Source of the DNA: Eutreptiella sp. 'Long Island Sound 2002'
Lineage: Eukaryota > Euglenozoa > Euglenophyceae > Eutreptiales > Eutreptiaceae
DNA: 64,000 nt
Direction: 5' to 3'
Assembly: GCA_964036045.1 (NCBI GenBank)
Contig: OZ038392.1
Location: 31,065,087-31,129,086, forward strand
This document shows positions 1-10,355 of this stretch, in pieces (positions within the stretch are counted from its first letter, which is position 1; each line of letters starts with the position of its first letter). Below the pieces are notes generated by a model. That model was given only the letters and a program-made list of their open reading frames with translations. It had not been told where the DNA came from and ran no database searches. The translations under genes were made by a program, and so were the position numbers.

Positions 1-47
1 CCAACTCCTGCTTGCGTACTGGGAAGGGGCCTGCTCGTGCTTCTCAG

Positions 48-188
48 GGGCGGCCCAACGACGCACAACGGCTGGAGGAGGCCAACAGTCGTCTGCTGGC
101 CGACAATTTGACCCTCCGAGAGCAGGCCCGGGTGGAGCATGAGGCCAAGAGTGCGTTGGGCGCGGAGAACCAACAACAGCGGGAGCAG
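48..188 (+). CDS. Coiled-coil/PDZ protein, exon A (first in window)
   Basis: This is a 47-codon internal exon of the gene that ends at 12836; earlier exons lie off the window. An acceptor (ttctcag) precedes base 48 and the donor gtcgtt begins at 189. The exon starts and ends in phase 0, with AG before and G after the junction. The peptide is Glu/Gln/Leu-rich with heptad-like spacing (RLEEANSRLLADN), typical of a coiled coil. It aligns along its length with exons B and C (RLEDTNNRLLADN), so the rod grew by exon duplication. I recognise the fold type, not a named family. Confidence 0.75.
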
Positions 189-1244
189 GTCGTTTCCAAA
201 GCCCACAAGCCGCTTGTGGACTGAACTCCTCGGCATAGTGCTGGGGGTGGCATTGCAAGGGGGGGGGGGGTCTGTGGCCACCTGCTGCGATCGCACTTTG
301 CCCATGTCCCGGTGCTCTGCGGGACGTGTGTTGGTGGAGGAAATGCTCCAAGATGCTCAGCACTGCAGTACCGTCCAGTAGCATCTAAACTATGCCTCGT
401 CATTGGACACATGTGCTAAGCTCCAGGCACCTCGGGAGGTTTTGCCCAAATATTATCAACGCAGTCATCTTTGTCTGATGGATTGCCAGCAGGCTCATCT
501 GAGTCGGGTGAACTCACTTGCTGACGCATGTCATGTGGGCTGCTCTGCAGGCGCGTGCCAGAAATGCTGGACCGCGATGTAGATTTGTGATCGAGAATGG
601 AACGGCAGTTCCGCGGCATTGGGCCCCCTCCTTCTGTGTCGCTGCAGTGGCCCACCCACCACCGACACCACTCCGTGAACCCGCACAATGAACACAGGGC
701 CAAGGGGTTGTTGATCTATCATATAATTGGCGTACTGCGTGCCATGAGCACCCCCCGAAAGCGAGGCGCAGAGGCGCAGTTCAGGACCTGCAGAAGATGA
801 GCAACTGCCCGTGATCCCCCCCCCCTCTCTCCATTGGCAGAACCTGCCAAGGGAAAGGAAGGGTGCGTAGGGAGGCAATGGTTGAGGCCAGGCAGGGGGA
901 GGGACACAAGGCGGTAAGAGGCCGATGGGAGGCCGCCGCCTACAAAGGGAAAGGGAAATGGTAAGTGGCGAGAGGCCCATAGGCGCCGCCGGCTGCAGAC
1001 AGCAACACAACCCGGCGTCATGCCACCCCCCCCCCCCCCCCGCATGCCCCAGTGATGACCGGGTTATGCTGGTGACTGGGCTGTGGAGGCTTGTGGGTTC
1101 CACATCCCCCGAGAGGCGCACAGACAATCCCAAGTGGCCCCCACGTCCCACCTGGAGAATGATGTATGCCGCCACGCCACACCGCCGTCTGTCCCCATGG
1201 AGTACACCCCCCCCCCCCCCGCCCTCTGTATGGCTCTCCTCCAG
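189..1244 (+). other. Intron A-B of the coiled-coil/PDZ gene
   Basis: The 1,056-base intron has donor gtcgtt and acceptor cctccag. It holds poly-G near 258 and poly-C near 1023 and 1208. Its distal part (about 820-1233) is a diverged copy of about 3940-4377, the sequence in front of exon C. I see no gene in it. Confidence 0.7.
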
Positions 1245-1462
1245 GTCCAGGGGCTGCAGGGCGACTTGAAGCGCCTGGAGGACACAAACAACCGGCTGCT
1301 CGCAGACAACGTGGCACTGCGAGGGCAGGTCACGGCGGAGCAGGAGGCGAAAGGGGCGCTGCAGACACAGACCCAGGAGCTGCAGGAACAGGTACGTGGT
1401 GCGTGGTGCGCGGGAAGCGGGGCCGTGGTGTTGCCAAGTGCGGGTCCGGGGGCGGTATCTCT
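1234..1462 (+). repeat. 229-bp perfect duplication, copy 1
   Basis: The last bases of the intron, all of exon B and about 71 bases of the next intron recur without a visible mismatch at 4378-4606. Sequence upstream of both copies is also related but clearly diverged. Identity therefore starts abruptly, which suggests recent gene conversion or a recent secondary duplication. Confidence 0.9.
1245..1391 (+). CDS. Coiled-coil/PDZ protein, exon B
   Basis: This is a 49-codon phase 0-0 exon between acceptor cctccag and donor gtacgt. It encodes a continuous charged, Leu-rich coiled-coil segment without proline. It is identical in sequence to exon C (4389-4535) and homologous to exon A. The acceptor is a tandem AG (ccaggtccag), so a form shorter by two codons is possible. 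Confidence 0.78.
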
Positions 1463-2385
1463 TGCAAATGCAGCGGGTTTTCATGGCTGGTGATCATGTT
1501 TCCATTTTGGGGGCTGGTGCCCTGGCCACGGCTCAGTGGTGAATTTTGCCTATAGGGGGGGTTGGGCGGGTGGGCAGGCCTGAATTAGAGTATCGGTTTT
1601 GGCAATGGTGTTGTACCCCCCCCCCCCTCCCCTTGGACCCCTCCCCCCCCACAACACCCCCTTCAAGCTCCAAAAAAAATCAGGAAACGTGTTGACGAAT
1701 TTTTTTCCACTTTTTCTAGGTACTGCAGGCTCATCTCATCCATTGAGGGTCAAAGACCATTTTCTGTGGGGGACCCTGGGTTGTTGCTTCACTTTCCCAT
1801 TCTTTTCAGGCACCCATGGAAAAGTTTTTGAAGGTTAATGTTAAATTGCCAGCGCCTGTTGAAACTGGTGCGGTGATATCAGCCATCCAGTTACAGCTAT
1901 GAGGACCCATGGCAATCCCACAATCTTGCACAGAAGGCTGCAGCAAGTCTCCTTGCATCCCAGCCTCAATCCCAGAGCCGTGCTGTGATTCATGAAGCAA
2001 CGCGGCAGGCAGGCTGTGGGGATCGCAGTCTTCCCTTTGTCTGACAGCACACTTGTGCTGACATTGTGAAGCCCCGGTTTGTTGCGCAACACCCCCGCAA
2101 TTTCAACTTTTTGGCAGAGGCCTATCGGCTGGCTTTGGTCAAAGGTCACTTGCAAAAGAAGGTTTCTTCAGTTGCAGCCCCTGCAACTCCTCACCGCCCG
2201 GCAACCACTGGGTTCGGAATCGACCTCCAGCTCTGCCTCTTCTTCGGACACCTCCGATTCCTCTGATTCCAAGGAGGGGGGGTTCTCAGAAATCTGATAG
2301 TGTGGGGGGTTTTGGAACCCCCCCCCCTTTTTTAAAATGGTCCGTGGGGGGTGTTTAAGGGTGTTTTTTGACGTAGGCATGCGAA

Positions 2386-2570
2386 AATCACCTCGAAGAG
2401 AGGTTGTTAGATCAAGCGCAGGCGCGACCGTCGTATACCCCCCTTCTTTGGGGTCGTTCGCGTAGCATACCCCAATGTATGATTTCTGACGTCTAACCCC
2501 TTGTAAAGTCATTATTCTAGGCCCAACAATGATCCCCTAATGATTTTTTTGGATTTTGACCCCTGTACCC
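2386..2570 (+). repeat. Partial copy of the CACCTCGAAGAGAGG TIR element
   Basis: This starts with AAATCACCTCGAAGAGAGG and runs through a shared interior containing CCCCTTGTAAA and the conserved GTAGCATACCCCAA block. It matches the 5' half of the fuller copies at 45886-46404 and 25725-26270 (the latter reversed). The second terminal repeat is absent. Confidence 0.8.
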
Positions 2571-2699
2571 CCCAGCACCTGGGTACCCCTTTTTTTAAGG
2601 GGGGTGGGGGGGGGTCAAAACTTCTTTGCGTATTGTGGCCGCTGTGTGTGTATTTGGACCTGAGGGGCCGGTCAACAGCGCCGGGACACCGGGGGGCCG

Positions 2700-3711
2700 C
2701 TCACGTGCCCCTTGGCACGCATTCTGGCGTCCCAGGGCCCCCTCCGGGACGCCCTCCGCTGGCTGGAGCAGCCGGCGCGTGGCGTGGGCGCCACGCCGAG
2801 CGGGGTGCAGCAGGCGTGGACAGCGCTCCGACGACGCCTCGAGAAACTCCGCACACTGGGCCCGGAGTATGCCGGCCTGGAACTGGGCGGCACGCACGAC
2901 CGACTGGCCCCGCTGGAGTCACTTCGCCGCCTCCGCACGACGCTAGCGGGTAAAGTCCAGGCCACGCTTCGGGCGGAGCACCAGGGCCGCCTCCGCGAGT
3001 GGCGCGCCTGGTTGGAGGAGGCCTGGACCTCCGACCAGGGGGCAGTGTACCGGTAGCTAAAGGATGAGTCCTACGCCCTGCCAGTCACCTTCCTCTCCAG
3101 CCCGGATGGCACTGCCACGGCCAACCTGGTGGAGATGGATGGCCTCTTGCAGGACGCCTGGCACCCGATAAACCGCAAGTATGCGACGGACGCCGAGCCA
3201 GATCCTACGGCCTTCCTCCGCCGGTATGGGCACCATGTCCGGCGAGTCCCCATGATGGCCTCGCGGCTGGATGGCCCCCGCCTGCGCAAGGCGCTCTCCC
3301 GCATGAAGCCCTCGGCCCTGGGGCTAGACGGGTGGAGCCCGGCCGACCTCCGCTCCCTCCTCGATAGGCTGCTGGGCTGGCTAGTAGACCTCCTGCGGGA
3401 AGTGGAGCGCCTCGGCAGGTGGCCGGCCCGCCTGGCCGAGGGCTACACTGCCCTCATCCCCAAGGAGGACCCGCCCGCTCACGGGCCTGTCCATGGTCTA
3501 CAGGCTGTGGGCGGGGGTGCGCTTGGCGGATGCCATTGTGTGGCAGGAGTCCTGGGCCCACCCGGCGGCCTTTGGTTTCCGCCCTGCCGGGAGCGCCCTG
3601 GATGGGGCGGCGGTAACACAGGTCCTTTTGGAGCCCAGCCCCGGCCGCCGGGCAAAGCCGAGCGGTCGGACCTACGCGCTCCTGTTTCTGCGCTGCCTCT
3701 CGGGCTTCTAG
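2700..3711 (+). pseudogene. LINE reverse-transcriptase fossil
   Basis: Translation gives a stretch homologous to the thumb-upstream and palm region of the LINE ORF2 at 33552-38691. Shared motifs are GLDGW.PADL versus GLDGW.VADL, GRWPARLAEGYTALIPK versus GQWPQALAKGYISLIPK, YRLWAGVRL versus YRVWAGIRL, and WAHPAAFGFR versus WIHPHAFGFR. It is interrupted by TAG at 3054-3056 and by a frameshift with a short deletion near 3480, and it stops before the catalytic YADD motif. Divergence from the 33.5-kb element points to another subfamily. It lies in the sense orientation inside an intron. Confidence 0.88.
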
Positions 3712-3754
3712 GCGGCAAATTTCGGAATGGCTGTACGTCGTAGGAGGAGGGGGG

Positions 3755-3900
3755 GGGGTAACCCCCCTGGACCCCCCCCCCCCGGACCAAAGGGACCATC
3801 GTGGGAAAAACAAAGTTTGCCATTGGGAAAACCTATTTGGGCCATCATTGGTTCACAAACTTTTGGGTCCCAGAGCCCCCCCTCCCCCCTTCCCCCCGCC
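3755..3900. repeat. Poly-C-bounded dispersed module
   Basis: The core between two C runs (ACCAAAGGGACCATCGTGGG, then a TTTGGGTCC block) matches the interior of the hAT-like MITE at 61800-62004 but lacks its terminal repeats. It is probably a decayed relative. Confidence 0.65.
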
Positions 3901-4377
3901 CCTCGTTTCTCATAGTCCGGGGGCTCCGTTGGCATAACTGACCAAAGGAAAGGAAAGGTATAGAGGCAAAGGCCAACAGAGAGGAAAGGGAAGTAGAGAG
4001 GGAAGGATAGGGCTAGGAGGAAGAGGAAGGACACAGGGTGGTGAGAGGCCGATGGGCACCACCGCCTATGCAGGCAAAGGGACAAAGGGAAGGGCAGCAA
4101 ATGGCGATCGGCCAGTAGGCGCCGCCAGCTGCAGACCAGAACAACACACCAAAGGCGACATGCCATAATCCCCCCCCCCCCCTTCCCCTCTTCTAATACT
4201 TCCCTGCCCGCCAGTGCGAGGCACTGTCCTGCCCCCCCCTCCAAAAAAAAAAACCCCCGCGACTTGGTATCGCCCCTGCCCTACTCTCGCACCACAGCCC
4301 CACGCCCCGTCTGTGTGAATGGTCCGCCTGCATCCCATGGCCCACCAGCACAGCCATGCGCCCTCTGTATGGCCGCC

Positions 4378-4606
4378 CTCTCCTCCAGGTCCAGGGGCTG
4401 CAGGGCGACTTGAAGCGCCTGGAGGACACAAACAACCGGCTGCTCGCAGACAACGTGGCACTGCGAGGGCAGGTCACGGCGGAGCAGGAGGCGAAAGGGG
4501 CGCTGCAGACACAGACCCAGGAGCTGCAGGAACAGGTACGTGGTGCGTGGTGCGCGGGAAGCGGGGCCGTGGTGTTGCCAAGTGCGGGTCCGGGGGCGGT
4601 ATCTCT
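4378..4606 (+). repeat. 229-bp perfect duplication, copy 2
   Basis: This is the second copy of the block at 1234-1462, including exon C and the start of the following intron. Confidence 0.9.
4389..4535 (+). CDS. Coiled-coil/PDZ protein, exon C
   Basis: This 49-codon coiled-coil exon is identical to exon B, phase 0-0, with donor gtacgt at 4536. Because B and C are both phase-symmetric, either could be skipped without a frame change, giving rods that differ by 49 residues. Confidence 0.75.
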
Positions 4607-5188
4607 CACGGGCGGGCGGCGCGCCGGTGCTGTGCATGACTATCCGGCGTGACGCTGTGACCCAGTTCCACTTGTTGTGATGTGATGCCAGCGAATGTCT
4701 TGGCGATGGGGGCTCGACCCCCCATCAACCGCTTTGCCTGTGGGCCGCATTAGGCACGGCCTTGGCTATGCACGCAATCCCCCTGTGACCCTGTGTGGGG
4801 GTGGGTGGGTCGGTGCCGAAGCCGCCAGGAAAAACCTTGCCTTTTCTGCATTTGGGTGAGTGAGTGGCTCGATGGGTGGGTGTTGCGGGTGCAACAACAA
4901 CAACCCCCCCCCCCCCTCTCCCAGGGGGTGGGTCCTTTCTGCGTCTTTGGGGTTTTCACACTCCGGGTGGGTGGGTCCCTCAAATCACCCCCCCCCCCTC
5001 CCGCAGCGGTTAGGCAAAACCCTGCACTGGAAGGCACCCATCCGTTCCCTCGGCAGAGTGCACGCTTCTGGGACAGGCCCCAGCCAGCCACACGTTTCTG
5101 TTTTGCACTCTGAAACGCTCTGAGGGATGAGGCCCCCGTGCAGCCCCCAACCTCACGGAATGACCCGTGGTGCCCCCTCGTCCCTCAG
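4536..5188 (+). other. Intron C-D of the coiled-coil/PDZ gene
   Basis: The 653-base intron begins with the 71 bases shared with the other duplicate copy, then poly-C tracts near 4905 and 4990. No gene or recognised element is seen. Confidence 0.7.
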
Positions 5189-5365
5189 GCGAAGAGTGAG
5201 CGGGAGGAGACGCAGCGCCTGCGCAGCGCGATGGAGGCGCTGCAGACAGCGAACGCGGAGTTGAGGGAGCAGGAGCTGGCGTCGCGGGAGGAGGCGTGGA
5301 GATGGCAGCAGGACATTGAGGCGATGATGGCGGAGCGGGTGCAGACGGACAGTAGCCGACTGGAG
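5189..5365 (+). CDS. Coiled-coil/PDZ protein, exon D
   Basis: This 59-codon phase 0-0 exon has acceptor ccctcag and donor gtcgtc. It encodes a strongly charged helix rich in Glu, Arg and Gln (EREETQRLRSAMEALQTAN) that continues the coiled coil and contains no proline. Confidence 0.8.
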
Positions 5366-6424
5366 GTCGTCTGCGACCCAAACGGCACACTTCAGTCAGG
5401 GCAGGGGGCGCCAGTGAAGCGCAGGGTCCTGGACCCCCCCCCCCCCCCAGCCCCCCCCTCCTCCCCTTCCAATGTTTGAGGCTGACAGCCAAAATTTTTT
5501 GCTTCGGCGCCTTCGGTGCCAAGAGGATTTAAGCTTCAAAATTTTCGACCCGCCTTCAGCGGGGACCATAGGGGGACCCGAGGAGGAGGGGTGTCCCAGC
5601 CAACCCCCCCCCCCCCCTCCCGCCCTTCTAAATCATCCCTGCCCACCACCCCCTCCCATACCTTCAGAACCCCAATGCTTGTTGCTTGCTGTTAGGGAGA
5701 TGGGGAGAGGCCAGCCCTTTCGCCTGCACACCGGGACCAACAACACCATCAGGGTCCGTTGGGGGCTTTGGGGGGAGCAGTTTTGCGTCTGCCGGAATTT
5801 CCGGTGCTTCTTTCTTCATTTGTGGTGAGCGGTCAACAGCTCTATACCGCCCACCGATGTGTAGTCAGAACGCTCAGAATTTATCAGGAACTTCAAAGCC
5901 CCCCCCCCCCCCGGCCCTCCCCCCAAAAGTGAAAAATCATGGACACCCCCCTCCCTCCTGGGCCCAACCACATTTGGTCGGTTCACCACCGACCACTGTC
6001 AGTTGGCTGCCCACCACCTGTGGGTTGGCCAACCGCCAACCGCAGGGGTATTCGACGTTCACGGTGGGGCACAGCATCGGGGGCGTCAGAAACGTCGTCC
6101 AGGCAGACATTTGCAGGAGGCAGACTCACCTGGGGTTTGGGCGCCAGAGTTTTGCTAAACAACTCAGCATCTCTGGGTGGTGGTTTGGGGGGGGAGGGGC
6201 TAAAACCCCCTCCCCCCCCACCTCAGCCTTAAGTGATTGGGCCGAATTATCCATCGGGTAACAAGAACGGTCAGGGCCTCACAAAAACTAATGGTCTCCT
6301 GGGGGGAGGAACCCCCCCCCCCCCTTTCAGCAAAACTCTGTTGGGCCCTCTCTGCGGGACTGGTTTGGTCGGCTCAAGGAAGGGCGGCAGGGCCTGCCAA
6401 CGGTCTTGCACTGCGGGGGGTATC

Positions 6425-6535
6425 TCCAGGCCGTCAGGAAGCATTGACCCGAGGCAGCACACGGAGGGGAGAACAGTGACTGTCCAGGGCCCCGTTGAGA
6501 AACCGCAACCCGACAAAATGTCACAGGGGGGGGGG
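6425..6535 (+). repeat. Dispersed repeat (GTCCAGGGCCCCGT family)
   Basis: The block TGACTGTCCAGGGCCCCGT, then AACCCGAC and AATGTCACA, then a G run recurs at 14285-14405 with scattered differences. Function and boundaries are unknown. Confidence 0.7.
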
Positions 6536-6944
6536 GGAAGTGTGTGTGTGGGGGGTGCGCAAAGTGTGTGGGGTCCTCTGAAGAGGAGGAGGCGTGCTCA
6601 CCACCTTTTCCCCATTTCCCCCTCAAATGCGGGGCCGGGTGGAGTGGGGAGGTCCTTGTGTAATGCAGGACGGTGTGTGGGTCCGCGTTGCCGTTTTGCT
6701 CGTGCCCCATTGCAGAGCCGAAGGTTGGCATGGGTCGCCTGAAAATTTTCGAACATTTGACCGTTTGCGGAACCCTTTGTCGCCTCTTGGGTGGGTTTGG
6801 GTGATCATTTTGGTGGCAATCCGGGTACTCTAGCGCCTATGGGGAGTTACGTCGTGGCCGCTGGACCCACATACCACGGGCCATGGGCCTTCTGACATGG
6901 GCCCTCAATTGCTTGATTTTGTCGGCCATTCCGTGGCACCTGCA

Positions 6945-7130
6945 AATCACCTCGCAGAGGTTGTTAGGTCAAAGCCAGGCAGGCGTATATAGGGGGAAAC
7001 GCCACATACCCCCCCCTTTTGGGCCTTTTTGGGCCTATTCGCGTATTCTACCCCAAGGGGTTGAATTATTAGTTTAACCCCTTGTAAAATCATTATTTTG
7101 TCCAATAAACACATCCCCCAATGAGTTTTT
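6945..7130 (+). repeat. Partial, diverged TIR-element copy
   Basis: It starts AAATCACCTCGCAGAGG and keeps the CCCCTTGTAAAATCATTATT block and the following CCCCCAATGA. It corresponds to the 5' arm of the 45886-46404 element. Confidence 0.75.
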
Positions 7131-7580
7131 GGTCCGGCCCCCCCAGACCCCCCCCCCCACTTGAAACCCACTTTTTGGAGGTTTTGTGGGAGGGGGGTGG
7201 GGTCAAAAAAAATGACCCCCCCCTTTTTTTGGGTCGAAAATCATGAATCTTTTGTTTTTTTTCGATTTTGAGCCAAAAAAGTGTTTCCGGGTCCCGACTC
7301 CATGGGGTTTGTATGGGGCGGAGTGGGACGAGCGCTCATGCAGATTATGCATTTTTCAGCCATTTTTGCTATGTTGGCGGTCTTGGCGACCTCGGTGACC
7401 CCGTGGTACGGACTCTGAGGGGTGTGAGTGGGGATGTTGTGACAGTATATGCCTACTAGGATATGAAAGGACGTTTTTTGCAGTCTGTAGCCTTGCCGAG
7501 GGCCGGTCAAAACTCGTGCCAAAGACGTGAAATGACTGTTTCCACCAATAAAGGGTTACATGAGTGAATGGGCCGGCCCA

Positions 7581-8325
7581 CAACCTGCTGTTGCAGTTTT
7601 TCACGTTGGTCGGCTCAAAAATCGAGGATGCCGAAACTTATTTTTTTGATATTGTGACCACACAACATGACCATCCAAGGTATGTAAAGCATGTTTTAGG
7701 CCGTATTCATGTGTTTTTCACCTTATTTGGGTATTGGGTGCAGGGGGGGTCTCCCAAGGGATTGGTACACAACCTGCTAATGCAGTTTTTCACCCTGGGC
7801 AGCTCAAAAATCGAAGTTTTGGAAATTTATTCTTCTGAACCCGTGATCACCTAAAAAGACCATCCAACGTATGTAAAGCATGTTTTAGGCCATATTTACG
7901 TGTTTTTCACCTATTTGGGTATTAGGTCCGGGGGGGGGGGGGGGGGGGCTCCCAAGGGATGGGTACACACAACCTGCTTATGCAGTTTTTCACCCTGGGC
8001 AGCTCAAAAATGGAAGTTTTTGAAACTTATTTTCCTGATACCGTGATCACTTAAAATTACCATCCAGGCTATGTAAAGCATGTTTTAGGCCGTATTTACG
8101 TGTTTTTCACCCTATTTCGGTATTGGGTGCGGGGGGGGGGGGGTCAAACGGATTGGTACACAACCTGCTTATGCAGTTTTTCCAGCCTATACAGCTCAAA
8201 AATCGAAGTTTTCGAAACTCATTTTTTTTCATATTGTGATAACCTAACATGACCATCCAAGATATACGAAGCATGTTTTAGCCCATTTTTATGTAGTTTT
8301 TACCTTATTTTGTGTGTGGGTTGCT
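7581..8325. repeat. Four-unit tandem repeat, about 190 bp per unit
   Basis: Units begin with CAACCTGCT at 7581, 7770, 7970 and 8161. Each holds CAGTTTTTC, AGCTCAAAAAT, ACCATCCA and GCATGTTTTAG blocks, and the first three units end in a G run of variable length. The units are diverged, so the array is not recent. Confidence 0.9.
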
Positions 8326-8754
8326 TGGGGTAGATTCTCTGTGAGGTGGACTTGCCGAAGGCAATAGAATTTCCGAAATCTTAATTTTCTCCGAAGCCCT
8401 TCTGTCGCCTCTGGGATGGGCTTTGGGTGGTCATTTTGGGATTTTTCCGGGTGTACTCGAGCGCCCATTGGGACCCACGTACCGACCGCTGGGCCCGCGT
8501 GGCCCGGGCCGTCGGCGTGTGGTCACCGTTCTGTTGGGCTGGGGGCCAACCGTGGCCGTTGTGTTTGCCGTCCGCATGCCTCCCTCTCCTCTGCGGAGGT
8601 GCCCGGCCGAAGGCAAATGAATTTTCAGCCTCTTTAATGAATTTCGTTTTGCGGGTCGGCCGGGCCCCGGGGGTGGGGGGGGGGGCGGCAGTAATCGGTC
8701 GCCTGCACACATGATCCCCCCGCTTAGCCCTGCCACGCCATCCCGGGCCCTCAG

Positions 8755-9126
8755 GCGATGCTGAACGCCACCATCGAGCAGCTGAATCAGCAGGTGGACG
8801 CCCTCAAGAAGGAGAACGCCAAACTGCTGGGCCACGTCGCGCGCGGCGGCGCGCCGCGCCCCTCGACCCCGACGCTGACCCGCACCGCCACGCCGCCCCG
8901 CCGCCACTTGGTCAGCGCCAGCCCCAGCCCGGACGCCAGCCGCACCCCCCAGCGCCGCGGCACGGGCTCCCCCATACGGTCCCCGTCGCCGCGCACGCCC
9001 CCGTCGGGATGGAACCAGCGCCTGTACTTGGGCGTGGAGCTCAGTGAGGGGGCCAGCCGCGGCATCAGCGGCTGTTACGTCATGTCGGTCCGACCAGGAG
9101 GGCCTGCAAACCGGGCGGGCATCCAG
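8755..9126 (+). CDS. Coiled-coil/PDZ protein, exon E
   Basis: This 124-codon phase 0-0 exon has acceptor ccctcag and donor gtgttg. Residues 1-30 finish the coiled coil (MLNATIEQLNQQVDALKKE). A Pro/Ser/Thr/Arg-rich linker of about 55 residues follows. The exon ends with the start of a PDZ domain: the YLGVEL carboxylate-loop strand, then GCYVMSVRPGGPANRAGIQ, the typical PDZ pattern V..V..GGPA..AGI. Exons F and G complete the domain. PDZ domains usually bind C-terminal peptides of membrane or scaffold partners, so the protein is probably a cytoplasmic scaffold with a dimerising rod. The visible exons encode 438 residues. Confidence 0.85.
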
Positions 9127-9162
9127 GTGTTGGTGCGCCCAGGGATGCGGTGGGACGCAGGA

Positions 9163-9414
9163 CAGGGGGGCTCCTTATAACAACTCGGCACCACTCCGGG
9201 GGGGGGGGGGGTTCCCACACCACCCACCCACCCACTCAACCCCCAAATATTGGGCCAATTTTTCTTCTGGGCCTTCGGCCGATCAAAAATTTTATCTGGT
9301 GCCTTCAGCACCAATTAGTTTAGATCAAAAATTTTCTTCGGCACGCTCTAAAAACTCAGTGCCACTGGGGGGGAGGGCGGGGCTCCCCCCCACCCCCTCT
9401 TAAATGGAGCCCTG
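9163..9414. mobile_element. hAT-like MITE, copy 1
   Basis: The left end is CAGGG(GG)GCTCCTTATAAC and the right end is TTAAATGGAGCCCTG, the inverse of CAGGGCTCCATTTAA. The subterminal block AACTCGGCACCACT and an interior with GCACCAATTAGTTTAGA match the 23009-23259 copy. No clean target duplication is visible here. Confidence 0.75.
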
Positions 9415-9423
9415 GGGGGGGGG

Positions 9424-9560
9424 GGGGGTACCATAAAGGCTGAGTGAGTATGCCAGTTGGTTCTTCCGGGTGTGCGTACTTGTTCACTTTTTGAGGAGGG
9501 AATCCTCCACCCGTGGAGAGGTTGGTTGGCTGTCCACCCATTGAGTTAGAGGTGGGGGGG
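9424..9560 (-). repeat. Dispersed repeat, reversed copy
   Basis: The block CCATAAAGGCTGAGTGAGTA, then AGGAGGGAATCCTCCAC, is the reverse complement of sequence at 11060-11172 and about 13500-13660. All three copies lie in non-coding DNA. Confidence 0.75.
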
Positions 9561-9787
9561 GGGGCGTTGTAAAAATTGTGAGAGGTGGGGAAGAAGAGCC
9601 CACGTGCTCTTTCATTGAGGGTCGAGGACTGCGGGTTTTTGTGGGTGAGAGTGGGACGGTTGTCCCGCTGCTCACATGTGCTGCTACTGCCCCCGCACAC
9701 ACACACACCGAGAACCGCGAAACAAGAACAGAGCAAAGAAAAGCCAAAGAAAAACACACACAAACACACACACCACACACATTTAGC

Positions 9788-10308
9788 TATGCAGCTATGC
9801 CCACTGCATGGCCTGCCACCATGCCCGAGGTGCACACTCAAGCAAAGGGGAGTGCGCCACTGCTGTCAGCGGGGACACCATAAAGTGTGCACCCCGGGGC
9901 CGGTGCGCCGGAAGCGCCCACTTACACAGTCGCAACTGCCCAACAAACGACCACACCCGCAAGGGTCTGCACATATCTCCACGGGTCTGCTGAGGTCCCC
10001 ACACCAACCCCCCACCCCTCCAGCCCCCAAACGCAGGAGGCCGAAGTCACCCCCCCCTCCGTCCCCGCCAGCCCCAGTTCCACGGGGGCTGGAGGAGACC
10101 GTGGCCGAGGATGTCGCACGCCCGCTTTTCGTGACGAGGCACGGGAGAGCAAACACTCTGGATACCTAGCCAGCAAAATGCAGAGGTTCTGATTCCGCAG
10201 AAGGGAGGGAAACAACGTCACAAAGAGGCCTCAGCAGACCTGAGCCAAATGAGGCGTCCAGCCCCACGCTGCACAAGGATCCACCTCTAAAAGTAAAGAT
10301 CACACACA

Positions 10309-10340
<32 letters not shown>

Positions 10341-10355
10341 CACACACACGGGCGT
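9788..10355 (+). mobile_element. 5'-truncated LINE copy with (CA)n tail
   Basis: From about 9788 the sequence matches the last part of the 31.6-38.86 kb LINE. It encodes one Cys/His cluster (9798-9881, CX2HX4CX2CX9CCX2GHH), a Pro-rich basic tail (PKRRRPK) and a stop at 10167-10169. The shared 3' UTR (GAGGTTCTGATTCCGCAGAAG) follows, and then a CA/GA microsatellite from 10297 to about 10353. Everything upstream of the first cluster is missing, the usual outcome of incomplete target-primed reverse transcription. Confidence 0.88.

Larger units (their letters stand above)
1392..4388 (+). other. Intron B-C of the coiled-coil/PDZ gene
   Basis: The 2,997-base intron carries a TIR-element arm (2386-2570), a reverse-transcriptase fossil (about 2700-3711), a poly-C-bounded module (3755-3900) related to 61865-61975, and the diverged duplication in front of exon C (about 3940-4377). 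Confidence 0.7.
5366..8754 (+). other. Intron D-E of the coiled-coil/PDZ gene
   Basis: The 3,389-base intron contains several poly-C/poly-G tracts, a dispersed repeat at 6425-6535 (related to 14285-14405), a partial TIR-element copy at 6945-7130, and a four-unit tandem array at 7581-8325. No coding sequence is recognised. Confidence 0.7.
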
